A DNA stretch of 56,863 nt from Bacteroidaceae bacterium (GCA_024697945.1 JAILRU010000027.1:1-56863); one strand, 5' to 3'; counted from the stretch's first letter, positions 35,014-44,125 are shown. A program made the numbers and translations. The notes: a model not told the origin generated them from the sequence alone.

Positions 35014-36000
35014 TTACAGTTGTTTGAAATATTCAACCGTTCTTTTTATGCCTTCATCTTCCGAATACAGTCTTTTATATCCAGTTGCCTCTAACTTCCT
35101 TGTACTGAAACTGTAGTCTGCCAAGTTCTGATAAACGGTGAATTTTGTTATAAGCGGCGCATCCTTAATACGGAATAGCTTATAGAATCCCTCGATTAGG
35201 ATAGCGGTGAGCTTTGCAAGCGGGGCAGGAACTTTTGTAAACCTTGGTCTGACATTGAAAGCCAAAGCAACTTTTGTCAGATAGTCTATTAGGTTCGTAT
35301 TGCCGTCTGCCACGTTGTAATCGGTATTCCGTGCATCCATATTTTGTGAAGTAAGGATGATTGCTTCAACTAGGTTTTTTACATAAACCCAGCAGCTCTC
35401 GTATTTCCCGCTGCCGCAAATTATCATCTTCTCTTTTTTTATGAGGTCATACACTTCATGACTGGAAGTGAAGTCATATTCGCCATAGACATTTCCTGGA
35501 CGGATAATCACGTACGGCAGATTATTCTCTCTTGCGTATTTGCTTACGTAGTTCTCGGTCTCCAGTTTGCTGAGGCTGTAGGGATTGTTAAATGGCCTTT
35601 TTTCTCCATCCTCCTCAAGTTGCTTATACCCATAGAAACCATACACGGCAACAGAGGAAAGATATGTGAAACACTTCACGTTACATCTCTTTGCGTACTC
35701 TAGGAAGTTCCGAGTGCCGCCCAAGTTGATTCCTCTGAACTCGTCCAGTTTTCCCCAAGCACTGACCTTTCCTGCGATGTGATAGACGTAATCGACATTG
35801 GGAATTGTGTTCGTGTCAATATCGGAGACACTCCCATAAAAAATCACAATCTTGCCCTCTTGGACATATTTCATGTATTCTTCGTTTTTTGAATTGTGGC
35901 TTCTGTGTACGCCATAGACCATATAACCGCGTCTTACCAGTTCACATGCAAGGTGAGAGCCGATAAAACCATTGGCACCTGTTATAAGAGCTGTTTCCAT
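35014..36000 (-). CDS. NAD-dependent epimerase/dehydratase (extended SDR)
   Basis: A 328-residue sugar-nucleotide or sterol-type extended short-chain dehydrogenase. The NAD site is GANGFIG (8-14), the catalytic triad Ser lies in YLSSVAVYG (about 115) with Tyr141 and Lys145 in YSLSK. RPGNVYGEYD is the conserved substrate loop. The C-terminal half (RPRFTKVPAPLAKLTAILIEG) resembles 3-beta-HSD/dihydroflavonol-reductase-like members. It is 24 nt after tyrS and 13 nt before the CPBP gene. Substrate unknown. Confidence 0.88.
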   Translation of the reverse strand: METALITGANGFIGSHLACELVRRGYMVYGVHRSHNSKNEEYMKYVQEGKIVIFYGSVSDIDTNTIPNVDYVYHIAGKVSAWGKLDEFRGINLGGTRNFLEYAKRCNVKCFTYLSSVAVYGFYGYKQLEEDGEKRPFNNPYSLSKLETENYVSKYARENNLPYVIIRPGNVYGEYDFTSSHEVYDLIKKEKMIICGSGKYESCWVYVKNLVEAIILTSQNMDARNTDYNVADGNTNLIDYLTKVALAFNVRPRFTKVPAPLAKLTAILIEGFYKLFRIKDAPLITKFTVYQNLADYSFSTRKLEATGYKRLYSEDEGIKRTVEYFKQL

Positions 36001-36024
36001 AATAATCTTTCCTTAATTCACCGT

Positions 36025-37329
36025 TTATTTTGCTATCAGCAGGAAGTATTTCTTCTTGCCTTGCTGGACGAGCAGGTACTTGCCGTCGATGAGGTCGGCC
36101 TCTGTGACCATCTGGTCGAAGCTGGCGAGTTTCTCCTTGTTGAGGCTGACGCCGCCACCTTGCGTGAGCTTGCGCATCTCGCCCTTGCTGGGGAAGCACT
36201 GGGTGTGTTCGGCAAAGAGGTCAACGGCCTTCGTGCCTTCGCCTGCAAGCAAGTCCTTGCTGATTTCGAACTGAGGTACGCCGCTGAAAACATCGAGCAG
36301 CGTCTGTTCGTCGAGCTTCACGAGGCTCTCCTTTGTGGATTTGCCGAAGAGGATGCCGCTGGCTTCGAGGGCCTGCTCGTAGTCCTCGCGGCTGTGCACC
36401 ATGATGGTGAGCTCCTCTGCCAACTTCTTCTGAAGGATGCGCAGGCCAGGGTCTTGGCGATGCTCCGCAATGAGGGCGTCAATCGTCGGCTTGTCGAGCG
36501 AGGTGAATATCTTGATGTAGCGCTCTGCGTCCTCGTCGGCCACGTTGAGCCAGAACTGGTAGAAGGCGTAGGGACTGGTGCGGTTGCGGTCGAGCCAGAT
36601 GTTGCCCTTCTCCGTCTTGCCGAACTTCTTGCCGTCGGCCTTCGTGATGAGGGGGCAGGTCAGGGCGAAGGCTTCGTTTTCCACGCCCAGTTTGCGGCGG
36701 ATGAGCTCTGTGCCGGTCGTGATATTGCCCCACTGGTCGCTGCCGCCCATCTGCAGTTTGCAGTTTCTGGTCTGGTAGAGGTGCAGGAAGTCATAGCCCT
36801 GCAGCAGCTGGTAGGTGAACTCGGTGAACGACATGCCGTCCTGAGCCTCGCCGTTGAGGCGGCGCTTCACGCTGTCCTTTGCCATCATGTAGTTGACGGT
36901 AATGCACTTGCCTATCTCGCGGGCGAAGTCAAGGAAGGTGAAGTCCTTCATCCAGTCGTAATTGTTAACCAATTCAGCACGGTTGGGCGTATCGCTCTCG
37001 AAGTCGAGGAAGTGAGCCAGCTGTTTTTGGATGCAGGCTACGTTGTGGCGCAGAGTCTCTTCGTTCAGCAGGTTACGCTCCTGACTCTTGCCGCTTGGGT
37101 CGCCTATCATTCCAGTAGCTCCACCGACCAATGCGATAGGTTTGTGGCCGCAGCGCTGCAGGTGCCGCAACATCATCACGCCGCACAGATGGCCGATATG
37201 CAGGCTGTCTGCCGTAGGGTCTATGCCGACGTAGGCCGACACCTGTTCTTTCATGAGTAATTCTTCTGTGCCGGGCATCATCTGGTGAATCATGCCCCTC
37301 CATTTCAGTTCTTCAACAAAATTCATCAT
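36025..37329 (-). CDS. tyrS: Tyrosyl-tRNA synthetase
   Basis: Charges tRNA-Tyr. 434 residues. The class I HIGH motif is H44-I-G-H47 in [22 protein letters not shown] and [13 protein letters not shown] are tyrosine-site signatures; the KMSKS-like loop is KFGKT. The C-terminal S4 RNA-binding domain contains [15 protein letters not shown]. It begins the tyrS-epimerase-CPBP run. Confidence 0.97.
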   Translation of the reverse strand: MMNFVEELKWRGMIHQMMPGTEELLMKEQVSAYVGIDPTADSLHIGHLCGVMMLRHLQRCGHKPIALVGGATGMIGDPSGKSQERNLLNEETLRHNVACIQKQLAHFLDFESDTPNRAELVNNYDWMKDFTFLDFAREIGKCITVNYMMAKDSVKRRLNGEAQDGMSFTEFTYQLLQGYDFLHLYQTRNCKLQMGGSDQWGNITTGTELIRRKLGVENEAFALTCPLITKADGKKFGKTEKGNIWLDRNRTSPYAFYQFWLNVADEDAERYIKIFTSLDKPTIDALIAEHRQDPGLRILQKKLAEELTIMVHSREDYEQALEASGILFGKSTKESLVKLDEQTLLDVFSGVPQFEISKDLLAGEGTKAVDLFAEHTQCFPSKGEMRKLTQGGGVSLNKEKLASFDQMVTEADLIDGKYLLVQQGKKKYFLLIAK

Positions 37330-37332
37330 CGC

Positions 37333-37356
37333 GATTTACTATTTACGATTTATTAC
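37333..37356. repeat. Heptamer array TTTACTA/TTTACGA/TTTATTA
   Basis: Three 7-nt units and a partial one in the tyrS leader, between its promoter and ATG. Confidence 0.65.
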
Positions 37357-37429
37357 TATTCTTGTCATTTGTTCATTTGCCTTGTTAGAGGAAGACAACG
37401 CATGTACTTCCTTTGCGGCAATTTCGCTG

Positions 37430-37437
37430 CAAAGGTA
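37430..37437 (-). promoter_or_regulatory. Promoter -7 box for tyrS
   Basis: TACCTTTG on the minus strand, about 100 nt before the tyrS ATG. A -33 box is not clear. Confidence 0.6.
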
Positions 37438-37530
37438 CGAAATAATTCTTAATTCCGCTTTCTTAATTCTTATTTTCTTTTTGTATATGCTGTGTTAATA
37501 ATAGCAACACAACTTTTTTTGCTCCTTTAC

Positions 37531-37561
37531 TTTGTCATATTGATTATTTTGTCTAACTTTG
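37531..37561 (+). promoter_or_regulatory. Promoter for manA
   Basis: TTTG at 37531-37534, 19-nt spacer, TAACTTTG at 37554-37561. The ATG at 37582 is 20 nt further. Confidence 0.85.
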
Positions 37562-37581
37562 TCAAGGAAACAACGCATTTT

Positions 37582-39327
37582 ATGAGGAAATCCAATTACG
37601 ACAAGCAGCCAAGCACGCATATTGACGGCAAAGTCATCTGCGGATGGGACAAAATCGTCCAGACGCTCGCAGAGGCATGGGCGGACGAACCTGTCTGGGT
37701 CATCGACCTCTACTGCGGCACCTACGAGGAGGTCTTCATCAGCGCCTTTGCCAAGACGGGCCGCAAGATTATTGACACGCGCTCGTTGATGCGTCCTGAG
37801 GAGGACATCCGCCAACTCACCGAGCGCTTCATGACGGACGACGTGCTGTTCGGATACATGTCAAATATTCGTTTGCACGAATACTTTGATAATTCAAAAT
37901 TAATAAATTCAAAATTCAAAATAGAGGCGCCCTGCATCATTATTGGCACAGGGGCGGCTTTCGTCGCAGAGCAATTATCAATTATCAATTATCAATTGTC
38001 AATTGCCCCCGTGGCCTACGCCGACATGGCGCGCTGGGAGATTCAGCAGCGGTTCCGCAGGCACGAGGTGAAGGCGCTCGGCATCGACAACCGCGAGGAC
38101 AGTCCTTCTGTTCAATATAAACGCGGCTACTTCAACGACTGGAACATCGTGGACCGTTACAAGGACGAACTGATGCAGAGCGGTCGCATCCAGTTTTGGA
38201 TTGATTCGAACCGCCGCGACGAGCCCAAGATGATTAACGATGCCCAGATGCGGCAGGGACTGGAGCGGACGGCGCACAAGCCTTTCCGCGTTGTGCCCTT
38301 CTTCGACCCAGCGCCGTGGGGCGGACAATGGATGAAAGAAGTTTGTGATTTGCCTCGCGAAGAAGCCAACTACGGCTGGTGCTTCGACTGCGTGCCGGAG
38401 GAGAACAGCCTCTATTTGGAAGCCGGCGGCGTGCTCTTCGAACTGCCCTCGCAGGACGTCGTACTGGCGCACAGCCGCGAGTTGCTTGGCCAGCAGGTCT
38501 GGGCACGCTTCGGCAAGAGTTTCCCTATCCGCTTTGACTTCCTCGATACGATGGGCGGTGGCAACCTCAGCCTCCAGGTGCATCCCACCAACGAGTTCGC
38601 CCAACGCGAGTTCGGCCTGCCATACACGCAGGACGAGAGTTACTATCTGCTCGACGCCGCTCCGAATGCCGTCGTCTATCTCGGCCTGAAGGAAGGCATC
38701 GACAAGGTACAGATGATTGAGGACCTCAGGGCGGCCCAGCGCGGCGAGATACTGTTCGACGCGGAGAAGTACGTCAATAAGCTTCCAGCCAAGAAGCACG
38801 ACCATTACCTCATCCCCGCCGGCACTATCCATTGCTCGGGCCACGACAGTATGGTGTTGGAAATCAGCTCGACGCCTAGCATCTTCACCTTCAAATTGTG
38901 GGACTGGGCACGGCTCGGATTGGACGGCAAACCGCGTCCCATCAATGTGGAGCGCGGCAAGTTCGTCATCCAATGGGAGCGTACCACGCCCTTCGTGAAG
39001 GCAGAGATTGCCAACCACTTCGAGGTGCTCCGCGACGAGGACGGCATCCGCGAGGAGCGGACGGGCCTCCATCCCAACGAGTTCATCGAGACGCGCCGCC
39101 ACACCTTCGCCCGTCCCGTCGAGCACGACACGCGGGGCGGCGTGAACGTCCTGAACCTCGTGGACGGTGAGGCAGCTCTTGTCGAGAGTTCCGAAGGCAA
39201 GTTCGAGCCCTTCGAGGTGCACTACGCCGAGACTTTCATCATCCCCGCCTGCGTGGGACGTTACTGCATCAAGCCCCTTTGCGGCGAGTGCATGACGATA
39301 AAAGCCTCAGTGAGAACGACAGAATAA
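37582..39327 (+). CDS. manA: Mannose-6-phosphate isomerase, class I, long Bacteroidales form
   Basis: Interconverts mannose-6-P and fructose-6-P; zinc enzyme. 581 residues. The N-terminal ~190 residues form the extra domain of the Bacteroidales type (VIDLYCGTYEE, IIIGTGAAFV, YADMARWEIQQRFRRHEVK). The isomerase part has VVPFFDPAPWGGQWMKEV, GGNLSLQVHPTNEF with metal ligands and AGTIHCSGHDSMVLEIS. The ATG at 37582 is set by the promoter. Two heptamer inserts (37892-37920 and 37974-38001) are read in frame as NSKLINSKFKI and LSIINYQLSI, flanking the conserved IIIGTGAAF strand. The ROK kinase and MFS transporter follow, forming a hexose/mannose unit. Confidence 0.92.
   Translation: MRKSNYDKQPSTHIDGKVICGWDKIVQTLAEAWADEPVWVIDLYCGTYEEVFISAFAKTGRKIIDTRSLMRPEEDIRQLTERFMTDDVLFGYMSNIRLHEYFDNSKLINSKFKIEAPCIIIGTGAAFVAEQLSIINYQLSIAPVAYADMARWEIQQRFRRHEVKALGIDNREDSPSVQYKRGYFNDWNIVDRYKDELMQSGRIQFWIDSNRRDEPKMINDAQMRQGLERTAHKPFRVVPFFDPAPWGGQWMKEVCDLPREEANYGWCFDCVPEENSLYLEAGGVLFELPSQDVVLAHSRELLGQQVWARFGKSFPIRFDFLDTMGGGNLSLQVHPTNEFAQREFGLPYTQDESYYLLDAAPNAVVYLGLKEGIDKVQMIEDLRAAQRGEILFDAEKYVNKLPAKKHDHYLIPAGTIHCSGHDSMVLEISSTPSIFTFKLWDWARLGLDGKPRPINVERGKFVIQWERTTPFVKAEIANHFEVLRDEDGIREERTGLHPNEFIETRRHTFARPVEHDTRGGVNVLNLVDGEAALVESSEGKFEPFEVHYAETFIIPACVGRYCIKPLCGECMTIKASVRTTE
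37892..37920. repeat. In-frame heptamer cluster 1 in manA
   Basis: Units ATTCAAA, ATTAATA, an 8-nt AATTCAAA and ATTCAAA, translated as part of the N-terminal domain. Confidence 0.8.
37974..38001. repeat. In-frame heptamer cluster 2 in manA
   Basis: ATTATCA three times and ATTGTCA once, all in a perfect 7-nt period. The 28 nt are translated as about nine residues before YADMARW. Confidence 0.9.
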
Positions 39328-39369
39328 TCTCGAAATAACATAATAACGAACCCAAACAAATCTAAGATT

Positions 39370-40464
39370 ATGATTAAAGACAAGAACATCGTGCTGACGC
39401 TGGATGCGGGAGGCACAAACTTCGTTTTCTCCGCCATTTGCGACAACGAAGAAATTGTAGAACCAGTGCGCCTAAAGGCCGTAACCACTGACACTGAGGG
39501 CTGTCTGGCAACCCTCGTGCAGGGCTTCACCACCGTCAAGGAGATGCTCGACGCCGAGCCTGTTGCCATCAGCTTCGCTTTCCCTGGTCCAGCCGACTAC
39601 GAGCGCGGCGTCATCGGCGACCTGCCCAACTTCCCCTCCTTCCGAGGCGGCGTGGCGCTCGGACCGTACCTCGAGAGCGTCTTCAAAATTCCAGTTTACG
39701 TGAACAACGACGGCAACCTGTTCGCTTACGGCGAGGCATTGGCAGGAGCCCTTCCGCGTGTCAACAAAGCACTGGAGGAGGCGGGCTGTAAGCGTCGCTA
39801 TAAGAATATGGTAGGCATCACGCTCGGCACCGGCTTCGGCTGTGGCGTGGTATTGGACAAGGTGCTGCTGACGGGCGACAACGGCTGCGGCGGCGACGTT
39901 TGGTGCATGCGCAACGGCATGTATCCCTTTGTCATTGCCGAGGAGAGCGTCAGCATCCGTGCCGTGCGCCGCGTCTATGCAGAGATGTCGCACGAAGAGA
40001 TAGGCGACCTAACCCCCAAGGACATCGGCGACTTCGCCAACGGGACCCGTCCCGGCAACCAGAAGGCCGCACAGGAGAGCTTCCGCCAATTGGGGCAGGT
40101 CTGTGCAGCCGCTCTCGTGAACGTGCTGAACATTGTGGACGGCATCGTTGTTATCGGCGGCGGATTGTCGTACAATGCGAAGTGGATACTGCCCGGCATG
40201 ATGGAGGAGTTCGCCCGTCCCGCCGGAACCTTCACTGGCAACCTGCTCCCGACGCTCCAGAGCGAGGTCTATAACTTCGAGGACTCTGAGCAGCGCGCCG
40301 CATTCCTCGTCGATAAGGACGTCTATGTCGATGTTCCTCACACTGACCGCAAAGTCCTCTACCAGGCCCAGCGCAAGGTCGCCGTCTGCATCTCCGAGCT
40401 TGGCGCCAGCAAGGCCATCAACCTCGGAGCATACAACTTCGCGCTGAACCAATTGAAGAAATAA
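39370..40464 (+). CDS. ROK-family sugar kinase
   Basis: A 364-residue hexokinase-type enzyme of the ROK (repressor, ORF, kinase) group, kinase form without a DNA-binding domain. The ATP phosphate-1 loop is TLDAGGTNFVFS; FAFPGPADY and PVYVNNDGNLFAYGEA contain the catalytic Asp region; GITLGTGFGCGVV is the phosphate-2 loop; VVIGGGLSYNA is the adenosine site. The typical CxCGxxGC zinc motif is replaced by NGCGGDVWCM. It lies between manA and a sugar transporter, so phosphorylation of mannose and/or glucose after uptake is the likely role. Confidence 0.9.
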   Translation: MIKDKNIVLTLDAGGTNFVFSAICDNEEIVEPVRLKAVTTDTEGCLATLVQGFTTVKEMLDAEPVAISFAFPGPADYERGVIGDLPNFPSFRGGVALGPYLESVFKIPVYVNNDGNLFAYGEALAGALPRVNKALEEAGCKRRYKNMVGITLGTGFGCGVVLDKVLLTGDNGCGGDVWCMRNGMYPFVIAEESVSIRAVRRVYAEMSHEEIGDLTPKDIGDFANGTRPGNQKAAQESFRQLGQVCAAALVNVLNIVDGIVVIGGGLSYNAKWILPGMMEEFARPAGTFTGNLLPTLQSEVYNFEDSEQRAAFLVDKDVYVDVPHTDRKVLYQAQRKVAVCISELGASKAINLGAYNFALNQLKK

Positions 40465-40471
40465 AAAATAA

Positions 40472-40519
40472 TTTACTATTTGACAATTTACTATTTACGA
40501 TTTATTTACCATTTAATTA
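40472..40519. repeat. Heptamer-type array of TTTACNA units
   Basis: Six to seven units of 7-8 nt (TTTACTA, TTTGACA, TTTACGA and relatives) between the ROK and MFS genes. A reverse-orientation group (AGTAAAT, CGTAAAT) follows at about 40585-40612. Confidence 0.7.
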
Positions 40520-40624
40520 TTTAACGATTTGCCAGACTCGGAATTGGTGACTCTTAAATAATACAATAGGAAAATCGTATATAAATAGTAAATCGTAAAT
40601 AGTGAAATCGCAAATAAATGAGGT

Positions 40625-41797
40625 ATGAATAAGAAGTTAATCCCCGTCATGCTGTGCTTCTTCGCCATGGGCTTCGTCGATATGGTAGGAATCGCCAGCA
40701 ACTACGTGAAGGCCGACCTGGGCCTCACCGATGCGATGGCAAACACGCTGCCTTCGCTTGTATTCCTCTGGTTCCTTATTTTCAGCATCCCTACCAGTCT
40801 GCTGATGAACAAGATAGGGCGCAAGAACACGGTTCTCGTCAGTCTTGTGATGACGCTTGCCGCCATGCTCGTGCCCGTCTTCACCCTTGACTTCACCATG
40901 TTGCTGCTCTCATTCTCCCTCTTGGGTATCGGCAATGCCATCATGCAGACGTCGCTCAACCCATTGGTTGATAGTGTGATGAAGGGCGGAGCATCTGCCA
41001 GCACTCTCACCTTCGGCCAGTTCATCAAGAGCATCGCCTCCTTCCTCGCGCCCATCATTGCTTCGTGGGGAGCCACGACGGATGCCTTCGGCTACGGATG
41101 GCGAGTCCTTTATCCTATCTATTTAGGTGTGGGCGTGCTGGCGACACTGCTGCTGCTCGGAACGAAGACCCCCTCTGACTCTCCCGTAAGTGGGGAGAAA
41201 TCAGTGGGTGAGCAGTTCGCTGGAGCTTTTGCTTTGCTGAAAAACCCGTTCATCCTTTTCTGCTTCCTTGCTATCGTATGTCATGTGGGCATCGATGTGG
41301 GTACCAGCGTCATTGCTCCAAAAGTATTGATGGAGCGCATCGGCATGAGCCTGAACGATGCCGCCTTCGTCTGTACCGTCTATTTCGTGGCGAAGGCCGT
41401 CGGCAGCTTCAGTGGCAGCTTCATCATGAAGTTCATGAAGGAGTGGATGTTCCTGCTCCTGAGCGTGGCGATGATGCTCGTGGCACTCGTTGGCCTGTAC
41501 GCCGGCAGCACTACGTTTGAGATTTACGGCGCTGTGGCACTCATGGGCTTCGGTAACGGCAACCCCTTCAGCATCGTCTTCGCACGTGCCCTACAAACCG
41601 TCCCCGACAAGAAGAACGAGGTCTCCGGCCTGCTCATCATGGGAATCTGCGGCGGAGCCGTCTTCCCACCCCTCATGGGCTATGCCAGCGACACCGTGGG
41701 CAGTCAAGCGGGAGCCATCGCCGTCCTCGCTATCGGCATACTCTATCTGTTCTTCTTCTGGTTCAGCGGCAGGAAGAAACTAAACCCTACAGCCTAA
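40625..41797 (+). CDS. MFS sugar transporter (FucP/GluP-like)
   Basis: A 390-residue inner-membrane transporter with 12 predicted hydrophobic segments. MNKIGRKNTVLV is the cytoplasmic loop between helices 2 and 3; LGIGNAIMQTSLNPLVDSV and GFGNGNPFSIVFARALQ are mirrored motifs typical of the fucose/glucose-galactose:H+ symporter group. The position after manA and a ROK kinase suggests uptake of mannose or a related hexose by proton symport. Confidence 0.88.
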   Translation: MNKKLIPVMLCFFAMGFVDMVGIASNYVKADLGLTDAMANTLPSLVFLWFLIFSIPTSLLMNKIGRKNTVLVSLVMTLAAMLVPVFTLDFTMLLLSFSLLGIGNAIMQTSLNPLVDSVMKGGASASTLTFGQFIKSIASFLAPIIASWGATTDAFGYGWRVLYPIYLGVGVLATLLLLGTKTPSDSPVSGEKSVGEQFAGAFALLKNPFILFCFLAIVCHVGIDVGTSVIAPKVLMERIGMSLNDAAFVCTVYFVAKAVGSFSGSFIMKFMKEWMFLLLSVAMMLVALVGLYAGSTTFEIYGAVALMGFGNGNPFSIVFARALQTVPDKKNEVSGLLIMGICGGAVFPPLMGYASDTVGSQAGAIAVLAIGILYLFFFWFSGRKKLNPTA

Positions 41798-41820
41798 ACG
41801 GATAATTCTTCTATAGTCTC

Positions 41821-43284
41821 TCAGTTCTTCTTGACGGGGTCGCAAGTGAGATCGACGCCGAGCTTCTTGAATATCTTGCGATCCACTTCGCCGAGCATGA
41901 TGGTGGTATGGGCCTGCAATCCCGATAGGCTGGGCAACTGGGCGAGAGCGCGGCGGCAGTTCTCGTCCTGACGGCTCAGGACGGAGAGTGCCACGAGCAC
42001 TTCGTCAGTGTGGAGGCGCGGGTTGTGGCCGCCAAGGTATTCTATCTTGGTGCGCTGTATGGGCTCGATGAAGTCCTGCGAGATGAGCTTCAGTCCGTGG
42101 TCGATGCCCGCCAAATGCTTGGTGGCGTTGAGCAGGAGTGAAGCCGAGGTGCCGAGCAGCGGAGAGGAGGCTGCCGTGATGATGGTGCCGTCCTCAAGCT
42201 CGATGGCCGATGATGGCACGCCGGATTCCTCGCGGCGGAGACGTGCCTCGACGGTGACACGGCGGTCGTCTGTAGTAATTTTCGCCTGCTTGAGCAGCAA
42301 GGCTATCTTGTTCACCTCTGCATCGTTGCAGGCATCGTTCGCCATGTGGTTCAGGGCTGTGTAGTAACGACGGATAATCTCGTCCTTGCCCGCCTGCTGG
42401 CAGACCTCGTCGTCGCAGATGCAGAAGCCCACCATGTTCACGCCCATGTCGGTGGGTGACTTGTACGGGCACTCGCCGTAGATGCCCTCGAAAAGCGTGT
42501 TCAGCACGGGGAATATCTCGACGTCGCGGTTGTAGTTGATGGCGACCTTGTTGTAGGCGTCCATGTGGAAGGGGTCTATCATGTTCACGTCGCCGAGGTC
42601 TGCGGTGGCGGCCTCGTAGGCGATGTTGACGGGATGCTTCAAGGGGAGGTTCCAGACGGGGAAGGTCTCGAACTTGGCATAGCCTGCCTCGTTGCCTCGC
42701 TGGCGTTCCTGGTAGAGCTGGCTCAGGCAGACAGCCATCTTGCCGCTGCCCGGACCTGGGGCAGTGACGATGACCAGCGGGCGCGTTGTCTCCACGTAGT
42801 CGTTGCGTCCAAAGCCCTCGTCGCTGTTAATCAGCTTTACGTTGTTGGGATAGCCTTCGATATTGTAGTGGTAGTAAGCGCGGATGCCGAGGTGCTCCAG
42901 GCGGCGGCGGTAGATGGCGGCGCTACTCTGTCCGTTGTAGTGGGTAATGACCACACCATTCACCATGAAGCCACGCTTCTGGAACTCAGTTCGCAGACGT
43001 AGCACGTCCTCGTCGTAGGTGATGCCCAGGTCCTGGCGAACCTTGTTCTTCTCGATGTCGAGGGCGCTGATGACGATGACAATCTCGGCACTGGCACTGA
43101 GCTGCTGGAACATGCGCAGCTTGCTGTCGGGCTGGAAACCAGGCAGCACACGGCAGGCATGGTAGTCATCGAAGAGCTTGCCGCCAAGTTCCAAGTAAAG
43201 CTTGCCCGAAAACTTCGCGATGCGTTCCTGAATGTGCTGCGACTGGATGGAGATGTATTTGTCGTTGTCGAATCCGTACTTCAT
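41821..43284 (-). CDS. DUF1846 family protein
   Basis: A 487-residue cytosolic protein of the DUF1846/PF08903 family, well conserved in Firmicutes and Bacteroidetes and of unknown function. Marks: MKYGFDNDKYISIQSQHI at the N-terminus, FGGKLYLELGGKLFDDYHA-type motif (here KLYLELGGKLFDDYHACRVL), VVITHYNGQ, VTAPGPGSGKMAVCLSQLY (P-loop-like) and HMDAYNKVAINYNRDVE. The P-loop-like stretch suggests nucleotide binding. Single gene with its own promoter, facing away from the HD gene. Confidence 0.9.
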   Translation of the reverse strand: MKYGFDNDKYISIQSQHIQERIAKFSGKLYLELGGKLFDDYHACRVLPGFQPDSKLRMFQQLSASAEIVIVISALDIEKNKVRQDLGITYDEDVLRLRTEFQKRGFMVNGVVITHYNGQSSAAIYRRRLEHLGIRAYYHYNIEGYPNNVKLINSDEGFGRNDYVETTRPLVIVTAPGPGSGKMAVCLSQLYQERQRGNEAGYAKFETFPVWNLPLKHPVNIAYEAATADLGDVNMIDPFHMDAYNKVAINYNRDVEIFPVLNTLFEGIYGECPYKSPTDMGVNMVGFCICDDEVCQQAGKDEIIRRYYTALNHMANDACNDAEVNKIALLLKQAKITTDDRRVTVEARLRREESGVPSSAIELEDGTIITAASSPLLGTSASLLLNATKHLAGIDHGLKLISQDFIEPIQRTKIEYLGGHNPRLHTDEVLVALSVLSRQDENCRRALAQLPSLSGLQAHTTIMLGEVDRKIFKKLGVDLTCDPVKKN

Positions 43285-43291
43285 AACGTCA

Positions 43292-43326
43292 TTTACTATT
43301 TAACATTTACCATTTACTATTTGATT
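43292..43326. repeat. Heptamer array of TTTACNA units (five copies)
   Basis: TTTACTA, TTTAACA, TTTACCA, TTTACTA, TTTGATT in a perfect 7-nt period, in the leader of the DUF1846 gene. Confidence 0.85.
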
Positions 43327-43333
43327 TCGCGTG

Positions 43334-43341
43334 CAAAGGTA
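43334..43341 (-). promoter_or_regulatory. Promoter -7 box for the DUF1846 gene
   Basis: TACCTTTG on the minus strand, 50 nt before the ATG. The -33 position falls inside the heptamer array at 43348-43375. Confidence 0.65.
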
Positions 43342-43347
43342 CAAATT

Positions 43348-43375
43348 AATTCATAATTCATAATTCATAATTCAT
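43348..43375. repeat. Four perfect AATTCAT heptamers between divergent promoters
   Basis: Four identical copies of AATTCAT. The array fills the space between the -7 boxes of the DUF1846 gene (43334-43341) and the HD gene (43386-43393). Confidence 0.92.
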
Positions 43376-43385
43376 AATTATTTTG

Positions 43386-43393
43386 TATTTTTG
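43386..43393 (+). promoter_or_regulatory. Promoter -7 box for the HD-domain gene
   Basis: TATTTTTG matches TAnnTTTG, 29 nt before the ATG at 43422. No TTTG at -33. Confidence 0.55.
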
Positions 43394-43421
43394 CGCGAGA
43401 ATTGTCAATGTTTAATGGTCA

Positions 43422-43955
43422 ATGGTCAATAAATTAATCCACAAGTATTGCGAAGGCAACGAGGCGTTGGAGCAGATATTGCTCAAGCATAGCACGGATG
43501 TGGCGCGACGAGCCTTGAAGATTGCTAAGGCTCATCCTGAGTTGGAAACTGACGAGACGTTCCTCTGGGAAGCTGCCATGCTGCACGACATTGGCATTGT
43601 TCGTGTCGATGCTCCAAGCATCTATTGCTATGGTACGGAGCCATACATCCGTCATGGTCTTCTGGGTGGGGAAATCCTGCGCAGCGAAGGCCTTCCCCGT
43701 CATGCCCGAGTGGCAGAGCGGCACACAGGCACCGGCCTCACTGCCGCCGAGATAGTGCGGCAGAACCTGCCTCTTCCCCATCAGGATCTTACGCCGGAGA
43801 GCATCGAGGAGCAAATCGTCTGCTATGCCGACAAGTTCTACTCCAAGTCCCACCTTGACATAGAGAAAACGCCAGAGCAGGCCATGCGCAGTCTGGAGAA
43901 GTTCGGTAGTGATGGCGTAGCAGTCTTCAAGGCTTGGATGGAAAGGTTTGAGTAG
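43422..43955 (+). CDS. HD-domain phosphohydrolase
   Basis: A 177-residue metal-dependent phosphohydrolase. The HD motif is H55-D56 in AAMLHDIGIV, with an upstream His (H23 in LLKHSTDVARRAL) and downstream HARVAERHTGTGLT and CYADKFYSKS completing the metal site. Short stand-alone members of this group often act on nucleotides or nucleotide-like signals. The substrate here is unknown. In many Bacteroides the homologue lies upstream of lpxD, here it is separated from the lpx genes. Confidence 0.87.
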   Translation: MVNKLIHKYCEGNEALEQILLKHSTDVARRALKIAKAHPELETDETFLWEAAMLHDIGIVRVDAPSIYCYGTEPYIRHGLLGGEILRSEGLPRHARVAERHTGTGLTAAEIVRQNLPLPHQDLTPESIEEQIVCYADKFYSKSHLDIEKTPEQAMRSLEKFGSDGVAVFKAWMERFE

Positions 43956-43969
43956 TTCGCAATCCATAA

Positions 43970-44081
43970 TTCATAGTTCATAGTTAAAAGTTATGAATTA
44001 ACGGCGCAGAGATACGTTTCATTGTTAAAAAAGACGAAGAAAAGGAAAACTGTGAACTATGGACTTTGAACTATGAACTAT
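43970..44081. repeat. Two inverted heptamer arrays before the LptD-like gene
   Basis: AATTCAT/AGTTCAT-type units at about 43970-44000 and, in the opposite sense, four units GAACTAT, GGACTTT, GAACTAT, GAACTAT at 44054-44081. They could pair. The second group contains the TTTG at -33 of the next promoter. Confidence 0.75.
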
Positions 44082-44095
44082 TTGTCGTACCTTTG
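44065..44095 (+). promoter_or_regulatory. Promoter for the LptD-like gene
   Basis: TTTG at 44065-44068, 19-nt spacer and TACCTTTG at 44088-44095. The -33 box is part of a heptamer unit. Confidence 0.82.
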
Positions 44096-44125
44096 CAAAT
44101 CCTTTAATAAGATAACGTTTAGCAT

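Noticed and set aside
37999..39222. 407-codon minus-strand frame opposite manA
   Set aside because: Antisense shadow of a well-recognised enzyme in a GC-richer segment.
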